Assembly (NCBI GenBank): GCA_910589415.1
Contig: OU342637.1
Span: 23,411,162 to 23,475,161, forward strand
DNA: 64,000 bases
Reading direction: 5' to 3'
From: Malachius bipustulatus
Lineage: Eukaryota; Arthropoda; Insecta; Coleoptera; Melyridae
Positions 12,118 to 22,594 of the stretch are shown here, piece after piece. The notes below the pieces were generated by a model. The model did not search any database and was not told the DNA's origin. It worked only from the letters and a program-made list of their open reading frames with translations. Numbering within the stretch: position 1 is the stretch's first letter; each line of letters starts with the position of its first letter. The position numbers were made by a program, and so were the translations under genes.

Positions 12118-13151
12118 CTGAAACAAAGTTTAATCGTGAGAACGGGGCTTCCTACCGGCAGCAGCTCGCCGACTTTAATTCTGCCCTGCCAAAGTTTCCA
12201 CTTGTTCCGCTAAATATTGCCAATAATTCTATAGATACTATGGCCAGAGCTGAGGATGTCGATTAATCACCACCGGCGCAATTAAATTTCAAACTTCTGT
12301 CCTCCAACTTAACATGTTAATGTGATTTTATCCTTCAATGCACCAGATATTGCCACTTCTGGATGTCTGAATTAAGCTCTAACTAAATTCGGAAACGTTA
12401 GGAATACAAATTCGGCTCAAGATTAATACAAATCAAGCCGGCGCTGCTACTCAAGATGCGTTCAGTGAAATTGCATAATGAAGTGAATTCAAGCAAATGT
12501 GCGAAATCTGCAAAGCATCCACGAACATCTCTCTATAGCTATCTTACCTCCTATATGATTTGCATTTAATATGACTTGTATATGAAATTCAAGAATATTA
12601 ATTACTTTTGAATTTATGAGCATTTATTGGTCCAAACTGGACTCTTGAGACGAATGGTAGTTAAGTTTTTGTGTGGTCAGGTGAAGCTTTGATCATATAC
12701 GGGTTTCTGGATCGTATAACAGTTACAGCACTCCAGAGAGAAGAAGAAACGAATTATTACAGGAGTGTGTAACTTCAGATTTCAAAGTTTGCGATCTGAG
12801 GTGCATTCTGGGTTACTAGATTTGTTTTAGAACTTAGACAAACTAAGATTAATTGAGCGACTTAGGCAGATTAGGGCAATTTGCTTCCAGTTAGAAAGTA
12901 AGATTTACTGCCACTTGCAGCAATTCAAATTAAGGTTAACCGATTGTTAAAATTACCTACATTACCGCAGCTATACGATTATACAAAAAACCTGCAAACT
13001 TACGGTGTTTTTAACGCAAATCACTGAGGATTGCAAGGATTACTGTAAGCGAATCTGGTTTGAAGAAACGTTCTGGTTAAAAAAACGTCTGGTGCTTTTT
13101 AAAAGATTCTGATTTGTGTAACTATTTGCTTGCTTTAAGTTGTCATAATAT

Positions 13152-13628
13152 TGTTACGGGTCTCACAATAATTAAAATCACCACTTAAAAGTCTTGCAAA
13201 TTACTTTATTGATTAATCCAAGTTATAACCTCTAATTCTAATAAACACGCACAGCTGATTACTACTTGTACTACATCAACACCAACTTGTCTATTCTTTA
13301 TAATTCACTATCCTGTCACTACTGGCTTCCTTACTTCACACTTCACTTCACTGCTGCTCTGCTCTGTCTTCAGCTTATTCACTTCACGTCTAAACTAAAA
13401 CTACTTCACGCAGCCGTAGGCGGTCCTTATATAGTCCCCCGACGCATCAGTAGTCACGTTCTACTCCGTTCTAGTAGGTACATTCTCGAACGTCGCACCG
13501 GCGCACCGGCCGTCGATTCGTGGATTCTGGAAATGTCGGATTGTTCGGCGAGCCCACTCCAGAAATCCATAGAACCAACACTGTCCGTCAATGTGTCACA
13601 TGACATGTGACTGGAACTGTCGCGAACA
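13152..13628 (-). repeat. LTR-like segment, probably a solo LTR
   Basis: On the minus strand it starts TGTTCGCGACAGTTCC and ends ACCCGTAACA (TG..CA). It holds a strong TATATAAGGACCGCC box in the middle and AATAAAG about 45 bp before the end, the layout of an LTR with promoter and polyadenylation signal. No flanking internal region and no clear target duplication were seen. The ORF 13266-13610 on the other strand is probably spurious. Confidence 0.45.
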
Positions 13629-13984
13629 TGTCATTGACTAACTCAGTATAAAAAAACAGAATGTAAACAAACAAGCAAATCGTGGACTAGAATGATAAAG
13701 GTTAAAGAAGCAATTACTAGAATTTTTCCAGAGCGGTCTCGTTATAATATTTTAGGAATCATGGAAGTACTCAAAATTTCTATTGCCTCAAGAATATAAG
13801 TAAGTATCATCGTCACTTTTTGGAGTTTATATTTAATTTTTTTTAAGAAGGAATAGTATCTCACTGTTTATGGCATTGACATAATATAAAACTTAATTTA
13901 AAAACACTTTGGTACAAAATTGGTTAAATTTATATTAATATGCACATGCTTATCTCTATAATATATTGTTCAAGTCAGTAATTT

Positions 13985-15600
13985 CCAGGAAGGTTAGAAG
14001 CTTTCCTATGTTCTCATTTTGCAACACATCTTGGAGGTGCATCTCTCTTCATGAGATACTCATGAGTGAACTCTACTATGGCAAATTTTTAGCCTTCTGA
14101 TGGCTACCACTTGCTTTCTTGGAATGTTTTCCAGTTTGAAGGGTTTTGTGTAGGAACATATTTTCCTAGTTTTGTTGTTTGATGTGTCCAGTGATTCCTC
14201 CATAACCCCGCGTATTTCCGCTTGACGTACCTAAAAACGTCTTGGATAGGTTGGATTCGATTAACAGTGTCCAATTTGCTTGTATGCTTTGCTGCTTAAT
14301 CTGCCTGTTTATTTCCTTCAATCCCAGAATGAGCCGGTGTCCACAGCAGCGTGACTTGCTTGTCTTCTGTTATTCATTGATGCAGCGTTATGTTCAGTGG
14401 ATGAAATGGTCATGTGTTGGTGTGTCTTTTATGGCTACTATTGCGCAGAGAGAGTATGTACTCATGACCAAGTTCTTACTTGAATGGTGTATTGAGGTTT
14501 TCACGGCTTTCCATACTATTGCATATAATTCCGCAAAGTGTACGATACCTACATGAGGGTAATCTGTATCCTTGAATAATTTCTGGTGAGACGACGCCAT
14601 AACCAACTCCGTCCTCGCTCTTCAATACGTCTGAAATTATGTGTATATGACCAAAGGATGGTCCATTTTATCTATTTGTTGAAAGGACGCTTGATGCATT
14701 TCTTTTGTTGAGGATGGATGAGTATGACGAATAGATGAAAGGAGAATGTTAATACGAGGTGGGTGTTTTCTCTATGACGGAAAATTGTCGATTGGGATGT
14801 CACGGTTTGATTGGGATCATTGAGACTTAGGAAATATGATATTGGTCTAGGTGATCGGGGAAGTTTTGTTAGCAGGGACAGATTAGTGGATTTAAAGATG
14901 AAAGAAAACGTTTGATGATTTGCTGCACTTCTATCAATGTGCAGTTGCTTCAGCACTTATCTTCTTATCCATAGTAGAGATTCGGTGGCTTCCCTGCAAA
15001 ATGATTCAGCTGGGCTAGATCTTAAAGCACCAATGGAGAATCGAAGCCCAGCGTTATGAACTGCATTCGACTTTTTAAGGTCAGATTTCTTTGTTGAATC
15101 GTAAACTAAGCTACCGTAATCAAGTTTAGACCTGACAAGGCTTCTATAAGTCTTCAATAATAAGTATTCACTTAATCTCCACTGATAATGCGATAGCGTC
15201 TTCGAGAGTTTTAGTCTTTGGTGACAGCTAATAGTTAAATTATTGATTTGAGGTTGCAAAGGAAGTCATGTTCCTGGACAAAAGGAATATCCATTCCATT
15301 CATTTCCAGTGACATTGGGATAGCTGGTTGTTGTTTCCTTCTGAAAAGAATTGCTTTCGTTATCTTGGTGGAGAGTTGAAGACCATTTGACCTGGACCAT
15401 TATTCAAGTAGTGTTGTTACTGTTGTCTGCATTTCTTCTCTTTGTGTAGCTGAGTTGTTGTCAGTACTTCAGTAAGTCATCAGCGTATAAGTTACACTTC
15501 ATAGGTTGTTGTATGATTCCGGGGATGTCGTTTATTGCTATCAGAAATAGAAATGTCCGTTTACTCTTACCAGAAAGTAATGTTATTTCAGGAAATTTTG
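13985..15600 (-). pseudogene. Degraded LINE: RT, RNase H and C-terminal zinc-finger remnants
   Basis: Read on the minus strand from 15600 down, with several frame changes. It has NDIPGIIQQPMKCNLYADDL (RT YADD box, about 15480); TYRSLVRSKLDYGSLVYDST (about 15130, open in 14957-15259); HFAELYAIVWKAV (RNase H, about 14530); VTLLWTPAHSGIEGNKQAD then a stop (RNase H, about 14350); and RRLKICHSRVHS followed by RDAPPRC-like sequence (about 14050, C-terminal Cys/His region). RT plus RNase H suggests an I-superfamily element. It is 5'-truncated near 15600 and has no intact ORF. Confidence 0.8.
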
Positions 15601-16941
15601 TTCTTAAATTTCTAAATTTCTTAAATCACATCTATTAGAGTATGCTCAAGTTATCAGTATGTAGTTAGATCCTAATAATGTATGAATGAATATATAGGTC
15701 TAAGAAATGTTTAGTTATTCATGGAGACAGTTAAAGATCTGTGTGGAGGATTAATCGGCTTAGTCTCTCAGATATCTTTACGCTTACCGGTAAGAGTTGA
15801 GAATTACAGTGGAGCGTACAAGGTAATGCTCTCGATGTTTGTGGAGTTTAATGCTTTCCCATCCGCATTCTAAGGAAGATATCAATTATGTGTAGGTTCG
15901 TACCACACACTTTAGGTAATGGGGTTTATTAACCAGCTTATAAATTTATAACGCTCGCGTTCTGAAATAGAAATAGTTTATTATTAATAATTTCTTAAGA
16001 AATGGAGTTATTTCAGGAAAATTTTCTGTAATGCAGCAACTAGAGTGTTTGTTTTATTTTTCGAAAAGAGTGGCGCTGTTCGCGACAGACAACGATTTTA
16101 TAGTCCACTAGAGAAGTTTTTGCTCATGTCTTGTGCCTGGAGTGAGCACACTTTTAGCATTTATGACTAGATAATACTAGAAGTCTGGGAAGTTATATAA
16201 ACGAGAGCTTTTAAATTTTATATATAGTTTACACTCTATCTCACCAAGTACTTTTTCTTATCCAGGGATAGGTCAGTGGAACAATTTTATGAGCTAGAAA
16301 ATTTTATGCCTCTCGTTTTAGTAAAAACGTGAACTATCATTTCGAAGAAATAATAATTCAAAACCAGGTTGGAACATAAAAGTTTTTGATTTCTCTTCAA
16401 TACGAATAATTGAAACACATATTCGTAGAGCGATAGGACAAAACTCGAGATTCACTGGAGTAAAAGTTAATTAGTAGAAGTACTTTATTATGCTTCAGAG
16501 CATCCATACTAATCATACTCTCTGTATCTAATTGCTATTCAAATATTTATATGTAATTGCGAATACGTCGTAAAGTTGTAACTCAAGTAAAGGAGTTTTT
16601 GAACTGAATAAAATGATTTCTGAACATATTAGGTATAAAGCTCTTCTGGGCAATAAATTAATGTAGATTACTCAGGTAATGAAAATTCATCCTCACAGTA
16701 ATCTTATAGTACTAAATTAAATTCAATATTTTCAAAAACCGATGCATATAGAGATAGACTGGTTTTACATGAAAATAACTGAGTCAAAATTATAAGGTGC
16801 GAAGACTCGAACTATAATTTGCTTAAAGGTGCTAAACGAAAATAATTTGGGAAAACAGAGGAGATCTAAGAAAAGAAACTCAAATAACCTACATATCTGT
16901 AGAGGAACGATGTAGACTATACCTCAGTCGACCGACAGATA
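15601..16941. other. Intronic sequence without recognised feature
   Basis: AT-rich, with no ORF of note, between the LINE remnant and the first large foldback cluster. Confidence 0.5.
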
Positions 16942-17719
16942 TACAGGGTGTCTTGCTAAGGTTGGCCACCAGCCATATCTCGGAAACTAATGGGGCTATA
17001 ACCTCAAAATAAAAATTTTCCAGACATAAGTGATTACGATAAATTCAATGAAAATATTTTCAAGATGGCCGCGCTTCCGGAAATACCGGAAGTTGACACC
17101 TACTTCGTTATTTTAACGGAAACACCCTGTAAAATATTATATTTTTTAAATGTCTGAAGAAATCGAATTCAGGTGGTTTTCACCATTGGAATTTAGATTG
17201 AGCGGTTTATGAGTTATAAACAAGTGAAAATCGAAAATTTTCAACTTCAAAGCAGTGTAGAACTAGAACGGCTCAAGGTATCTATAAACGGTTTACATGT
17301 CCCTATCTTAACTTTTCACATAGTATCCTACTAATGTCCGTATTCATCAAACTTCAAAATATAACCCCTGGGGTTATATTTTGGAACAAGTCATTGGTTT
17401 AAAATTCGTAGCGTTCGTAGGCTTTGAGCATTAGACCAATCAGCGGTCAGAAAATTCGAAATATAACCCCAGAGTTATATTTTGAAGTTTGATGAATACG
17501 GACAATAGTGGGATACTATGTGAAAAGTTAAGATAGGGACATGTAAACCGTTTTTAGATATCTTGAGCCGTTCTAGTTCTACGCTGCTTTGAAGTTGAAA
17601 ATTTTCGATTTTCACTTGTTTATAACTCATAAACCGCTCAATCTAAATTCCAATGGTGAAAACCACCTGTATTAGATTTCTTCAGACATTTAAAAAATAT
17701 AAAGTTTTACAGGGTGTTC
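16942..17719. mobile_element. Foldback element, family C
   Basis: Begins TACAGGGTGTCTTGCTAAGG. From about 17115 the sequence forms a long palindrome (arms about 17118-17365 and 17460-17716) around a centre rich in ATATAACCCC. The core motif of the type CGGTTTACATGTCCCTATC is shared with families D, F and J. It abuts the start of element D at 17720. Confidence 0.7.
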
Positions 17720-17794
17720 TACAGGGTGTCCCATGCAGCTTATTCGAAGCGGTCTCTGTAGGCCAAACGATGGATTTTTTCCGAAAAAAATTTG

Positions 17795-17847
17795 CAAATT
17801 CAAGTACAGGATCTAAATGGCCATAATTTAAAATTATTTTGGAGTAT
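17795..17847 (+). repeat. Target-site duplication of the LINE, left copy (53 bp)
   Basis: Runs from CAAATTCAAGTACAGG to TTTTGGAGTAT and is identical to 22542-22594. The LINE tail starts directly after it. Confidence 0.93.
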
Positions 17848-17879
<32 letters not shown>

Positions 17880-17880
17880 A
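17844..17880 (+). repeat. (TTTA)n microsatellite, the LINE 3' tail
   Basis: About eight TTTA units on the plus strand, i.e. TAAA units at the 3' end of the minus-strand LINE. A tetranucleotide tail rather than poly(A) is usual in several LINE clades. Confidence 0.9.
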
Positions 17881-18209
17881 CCAATTTGCCCAACAGAACA
17901 GGTCCACTTACAGGCAAACTAATAAAGTGAATACACAATTAATAATAACAATAATAACTAATAATAACACAAGTAAACCAAAGGTAACCCCAAACAATCA
18001 TAAATAATATTCAGTCTCACTGAATGAACAAAAACAGGAATAACAAAGTTATCAATAAAACAAAAATCACATCGAAGCATTACACAAATCAACCAAGTTA
18101 ACCTATTTATACATACAAACATACTGACAAGCAGTATAGCTTAACACGTATATTAATATTAATAACAATAATAACAACAAAAACAAAAAACATCATCAAA
18201 GCCAAGCAA

Positions 18210-21059
18210 CTACTCGCAGTTTTGCTCTATGAAATTGTAAAATTCTCTAAAATCACCAAAGATATCACAACCCGAACTCACCCCATTATAAAGGCTGCAC
18301 ATGCGACTTACAGGAGAGTTCTGCAATATACAAGTCCTGGCTTTTGAATTGTAAAAGGTTATACATTTACGGGTCGCCTGTCTGGGGACCAAAAAGTTAA
18401 GTCTCTCCAACAGAAATGAACAATCAATATTATATGATACAATATTATAGAGGAATTTAAGATTTATTACTGTCCGCCTGGAGGAGAGAGCCTTACATTC
18501 AAAGTTAGATAATAATCTCATATGATCATATCCCCTAACAGGGTAGACTCCGCACTTCTTATAATGTAAATATTTCAGGAACCGCCTATGGACACCCTCA
18601 AGCATATCGCTATAAGTCGAATATGCGGGATCCCAAACAACAACGGCATACTCCAATATAGATCTCACAAATGCATTGAAAAGACTTTGAATGGCCTCCA
18701 GATCTCTAAAGGAGCGTGTATTTCGAATAATGAAACCCAGAGTTCTATTGGCCCTATTTGTGACAGTTACAATATGATCGCTGAATCTGAGCTCGCTGTC
18801 GATCGAAACCCCAAGATCCTTAACAGTTTTGCACCTATGTAAATTCATGTGGTTTATTGAATAATTGTGATCTATCGAACAGTTCTTTCTGGTTACTGTC
18901 AGTATGCTGCATTTCGCTATGTTCAACGCCAGAGAGTTCTTTACGCACCATGAGTTGACGTTGTCCATATCTATCTGCAATAGTTCGCAATCAGTAGCAC
19001 TTTCTATCCTTCGAAAAAACTTCAGGTCATCAGCAAAAAGCAGTTTGTGCGATGAAATGACATTAGGTAGATCGTTAATATATAACAGAAACAGTAATGG
19101 TCCTAAGTTCGACCCCTGAGGTACTCCGCTAATTAGCTCGTAGTATGACGATTTAAAACCGTTATAAGCTACAAATTGGCGACGTCCGGAAAGATATGAC
19201 CTGAAAAACGTAATTAGATTTTCAGAGAACCCACACATAGAAAGCTTAGTCAGTAGGACAGGATGACTGATCTTATCAAAGGCCTTGGAAAAATCAGTAA
19301 AAATAATATCGACTTGACCGGTATCATCCAAGACCTCCGAACAAAATTGTGTAAGGCAGCAGAGATTCGTGGAGGTCGACCTTCTCTCTATAAACCCATG
19401 CTGAAATTCGGATATCATTGGCTTCACCTGAGAATATATTCTCGTATAGATTATGGTCTCAAAAATCTTTGCGAAACATGACAGCACAGTAATCGGCCGG
19501 TAATTCGTGACCTGGCCAGCATCTCCCGATTTCAAGATCGGACACACCCTACCCTGTTTCCAAACGTCAGGAAAAGTTTGAGTCCTGATACTGAGGTTAA
19601 AAATATACATCAATGGAACAACAAATGCAGATATGCAGTCCCTGGCCAAAAAACTAGGAATCTGGTCAGGACCTTGAGTATTTTTATCCTTTAACTTCTT
19701 TGCGGCTATGTACAACTCACGCTTACAAACACTATCCAATACCATGGGAATCGTGGGGACAAACTGAGAATTATGGTCGTCACATCCTGATGACATGCCA
19801 TTGGAAACTCCAACTTCATATACGCTTGCGAAACATCGCTTGAATGCGTCAACTATTTCACTCGGTTTATTGTGGTACTTATTCTCATAGTTCATGTGTC
19901 CTGGTATGCGCGTGTTTCTTTTTTTGTCCCTAATAAACCCCCAGAAGCTTTTGGGATCCCTTTTAAAATTGTTGGCAGTGTTGGCCACATATGCACTGTA
20001 AGACTGCTTTAATAATAGCTTTATTTGCCTTTTCAAGTCAATGATACGGGCGCGATATGACTCCCTTGGTTCCCTCTTATTGAGCTTATAAACTCGTTCT
20101 TTCATTCTTAATAGAGAAATAATTTCTCCAGTAAACCATGGGGGATATTTCCGATTACATGATCGAGATCCATAATATGGAATACTTTTTTCAAAGACTG
20201 AGTAGACCCTTGTATAGAATAGACTGCAAGCTATATCTACATCTTCAATAGTTACAAGAAAATCCCAGTTTATATCTAGTAAATCTCTATATAAATCTAC
20301 ATAATTAGCCCTCCTGTAATTAAAAACCTTATGTTGGTAGGACGCTGGAAAATTGTTACTACCCCCAATAGGTAAAGACACATGGACGGACAGGGGGGGA
20401 TGAAACCTGTCTTCTTTGACAAAGGGCAAAATAGACCTAGCTATTTCGCATGGTATGTTCGCAAAAACAAGATCCAGCATCCGCCCGTCTTCATTTAGAA
20501 CAAAATTGTGCTGTCTAAGATCCGAAAACTCCAAAAAGTTCGTGAGTCTACAGTACCGCTCATCAGATCTTGAACGTTCAACATATGATGGTATATTAAA
20601 ATCTCCACAGATAAGTACGTTTTTATTATTAGATAAAAATTCCTCAAAGTATTCAAGAACAATGCTTAGCTGAACGAGATCGGGAGTCCTCGGAAAATAA
20701 ACAACAAAAATAAATATGCTACCGCTACCACTCATTTCCAGTTTACATGCTAGCATATCGACGGAAGGGCAATCCGTCCGCAATCTCTCTGGCAAATTTA
20801 CTTTGTCAGCTCTGATGTGATTTCTGACAGCCAGCAGGACACCCCCTCCCCTCGACATGCCAGTCAACAAAAAGTCCCTATCCTCTCTAAATACATTATA
20901 GTCACATGTTACAAATTCTGAATTATACACTTCACTATTTAACCATGTTTCACAGAATGCAACGACATCATACTCCGCACAAGAAAAAGACACCAGACAA
21001 TCCTCTAGTTTATTTTTCAGGCTCCTAACATTTTGGAAATAAACCTTTACGTTCTTCAT
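18210..21059 (-). CDS. LINE ORF2: endonuclease-reverse transcriptase polyprotein
   Basis: A 949-residue ORF opening MKNVKVYFQNVRSLKNK. Residues 1-225 are an AP-type endonuclease: N10, E37 in FCETWL, GDFN at 152-155, LDL at 195-197 and H220. The usual SDH motif before that His reads DRFH, a deviation that could affect catalysis. Residues about 495-760 are the reverse transcriptase: FTDFSKAFDKISH with D589, GVPQGSNLGPLL at 645-656 and the FADD box at 675-678 (FADD rather than YADD, as in several insect LINEs). There is no recognisable RNase H; the C-terminus has a few Cys/His but no clear knuckle. It nicks the target DNA and primes cDNA synthesis there. The frame is open throughout. Confidence 0.95.
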   Translation of the reverse strand: MKNVKVYFQNVRSLKNKLEDCLVSFSCAEYDVVAFCETWLNSEVYNSEFVTCDYNVFREDRDFLLTGMSRGGGVLLAVRNHIRADKVNLPERLRTDCPSVDMLACKLEMSGSGSIFIFVVYFPRTPDLVQLSIVLEYFEEFLSNNKNVLICGDFNIPSYVERSRSDERYCRLTNFLEFSDLRQHNFVLNEDGRMLDLVFANIPCEIARSILPFVKEDRFHPPLSVHVSLPIGGSNNFPASYQHKVFNYRRANYVDLYRDLLDINWDFLVTIEDVDIACSLFYTRVYSVFEKSIPYYGSRSCNRKYPPWFTGEIISLLRMKERVYKLNKREPRESYRARIIDLKRQIKLLLKQSYSAYVANTANNFKRDPKSFWGFIRDKKRNTRIPGHMNYENKYHNKPSEIVDAFKRCFASVYEVGVSNGMSSGCDDHNSQFVPTIPMVLDSVCKRELYIAAKKLKDKNTQGPDQIPSFLARDCISAFVVPLMYIFNLSIRTQTFPDVWKQGRVCPILKSGDAGQVTNYRPITVLSCFAKIFETIIYTRIYSQVKPMISEFQHGFIERRSTSTNLCCLTQFCSEVLDDTGQVDIIFTDFSKAFDKISHPVLLTKLSMCGFSENLITFFRSYLSGRRQFVAYNGFKSSYYELISGVPQGSNLGPLLFLLYINDLPNVISSHKLLFADDLKFFRRIESATDCELLQIDMDNVNSWCVKNSLALNIAKCSILTVTRKNCSIDHNYSINHMNLHRCKTVKDLGVSIDSELRFSDHIVTVTNRANRTLGFIIRNTRSFRDLEAIQSLFNAFVRSILEYAVVVWDPAYSTYSDMLEGVHRRFLKYLHYKKCGVYPVRGYDHMRLLSNFECKALSSRRTVINLKFLYNIVSYNIDCSFLLERLNFLVPRQATRKCITFYNSKARTCILQNSPVSRMCSLYNGVSSGCDIFGDFREFYNFIEQNCE

Positions 21060-21073
21060 TCTGTTGGGCTTGT

Positions 21074-22069
21074 TTAGTTTAAAGGCTGAGTTGCAACTGC
21101 ATTAACTATTTGTGGCACTCCTCGTACATATCTTATGGTCAGCGATTTTTCACCCAATTTGACACGTCTATCCAATTCATTGCGAAGTTGAAGGAGATGA
21201 TCACGTTGACTGCGGGTCTTATCGCCAAACAAAACCAGTTTCCTGTAGGAGGACTCAAGCAGCCTTCTCTTGTTCCTAAGTATCAATATAACAGTTTCGG
21301 GATTATCGAACGTCACCCGCACTAAGCCTTGACCTCTATTATTTCCATCGGGAAGACGCTTGACTGCTAAAACACTGGACATCGGAACTCCACAACCAGC
21401 TGCATCTAGTATACCCCGTATTACTTCAGATTCGTTGGAGTTTGTCTCCATACCACCAATCATCAAGTTTCTCGATCTCATTAGTCTCTCTATCAGTTCC
21501 GCAGACGTCTCTTCTGATACAGAACAATGATTCGTCTGCGCCGCCGATTCCCTGGATTCAACAACGGCGACCCTACTGCCCAGCTGTGATATCTCTGTGC
21601 TCAGTTTTTTCTGTTGAACAGATACATCTGCCAAACTACTCCTGCATTCTGAGATCTTGTCTGTATTTCCTTGAATAAGCTTAGCATGTTGATCCAATTT
21701 TTGACTACAACTATTCAATCCTGCTAAGATTTGATTTTGAGTTGTCGTTATTTCGGACAGTTTCAGCATGATAGCTTCAAACTCGGATCTACCGCCGGCA
21801 GTTGGTTCCTCCATCGAGGCCCGACTTGAAAGAGGCTCCTTGCCAGCACTGTCAGGTCCAGCGTCGCTCACGCTCGTACTTCGCAAAACTCTTCTTTGTG
21901 AGGTGCATAAATTACAGGTCCACTCCACTTTAGACTCGGACATATACTGAATGTCCGACATTTTAAGGGAAGCACATTTAGCATGATACGAGTATTTACA
22001 GTTACTACATTTTATGGTACCTTCCAATCCTGCCAATTTGACCTTACACATGCCACATTTATCACCCAT
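21074..22069 (-). CDS. LINE ORF1 protein with N-terminal PHD-type zinc finger
   Basis: A 331-residue protein starting at the ATG of MGDKCGMCKVKL; a reading frame open to 22090 has only a GTG there. Residues 5-55 form a Cys4-His-Cys3 PHD pattern: C5-x2-C8, C21-x2-C24, H29-x2-C32 (in YSYHAKC) and C52-x2-C55 after EW. The middle (about 100-190) is rich in Ser, Gln and Lys with heptad-like spacing, suggesting a coiled coil. The last third begins RSRNLMIGGME and resembles the RRM-like/C-terminal domain of LINE ORF1 proteins. The inferred role is as nucleic-acid-binding chaperone of the retrotransposition particle. No stop or frameshift; 14 bp separate it from ORF2. Confidence 0.88.
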   Translation of the reverse strand: MGDKCGMCKVKLAGLEGTIKCSNCKYSYHAKCASLKMSDIQYMSESKVEWTCNLCTSQRRVLRSTSVSDAGPDSAGKEPLSSRASMEEPTAGGRSEFEAIMLKLSEITTTQNQILAGLNSCSQKLDQHAKLIQGNTDKISECRSSLADVSVQQKKLSTEISQLGSRVAVVESRESAAQTNHCSVSEETSAELIERLMRSRNLMIGGMETNSNESEVIRGILDAAGCGVPMSSVLAVKRLPDGNNRGQGLVRVTFDNPETVILILRNKRRLLESSYRKLVLFGDKTRSQRDHLLQLRNELDRRVKLGEKSLTIRYVRGVPQIVNAVATQPLN

Positions 22070-22541
22070 TATCTGGTCGTAACAAAACACAACAGAAATA
22101 GTGATGCAAAATTATTGTTAGCAAAGAAATCCCGACCAAGCTGACAACAGCGCCTTCACTCTGATTTAACAAGAAATAATGTGATTAAAGGGTCCAGCAA
22201 TATTTTTAAATATTTAATTTATTAATTAATAACTATGTTTTATTTTAATCAATCATTCACTTATCACTTGTGTTGAGTTTTTTACTGTCTACGCGAAAGA
22301 TAACGCACAGGAATAATAATTATTATTAGTTGGAAAGTTTATGATTAATTTAACTTACCAAAGCAAGTTATAGTTACACAGTACATAATCGATGTAGAAT
22401 AATTTGTTCGAAATATAGATCACTTTCTTAGCTCTGTAACAAGACCAATTGTGATATAGACAATGATATGTAGCCGCCAATAACCAGGAAAAATCAGAGA
22501 GAAAACCAAAACGATCAGTCACCTTCGATTCACTTTAGTTT

Positions 22542-22594
22542 CAAATTCAAGTACAGGATCTAAATGGCCATAATTTAAAATTATTTTGGAGTAT
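22542..22594 (+). repeat. Target-site duplication of the LINE, right copy (53 bp)
   Basis: Identical over 53 bases to 17795-17847. The sequence continues into the interrupted family D foldback (ACAGAGTGTCCCATATAACA). Confidence 0.93.

Larger units (their letters stand above)
17848..22541 (-). mobile_element. Full-length non-LTR retrotransposon (LINE), CR1/Jockey-like, two intact ORFs
   Basis: A minus-strand element of about 4.69 kb. From 5' to 3' it has a roughly 470-bp 5' UTR (22070-22541), ORF1 (22069-21074), a 14-bp gap, ORF2 (21059-18210), a roughly 330-bp 3' UTR and a (TAAA)n tail, seen as TTTA repeats at about 17848-17880. It is bounded by a perfect 53-bp direct repeat. ORF1 with a PHD finger plus ORF2 with AP endonuclease and RT but no RNase H points to the CR1/L2/Jockey assemblage. 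Intact ORFs and an unmutated target duplication suggest recent insertion. The clade assignment is by domain layout only. Confidence 0.9.

Noticed and set aside
18588..20673. Several plus-strand ORFs of 60-85 residues across the LINE
   Set aside because: They are antisense shadows of the LINE ORF2 reading frame.
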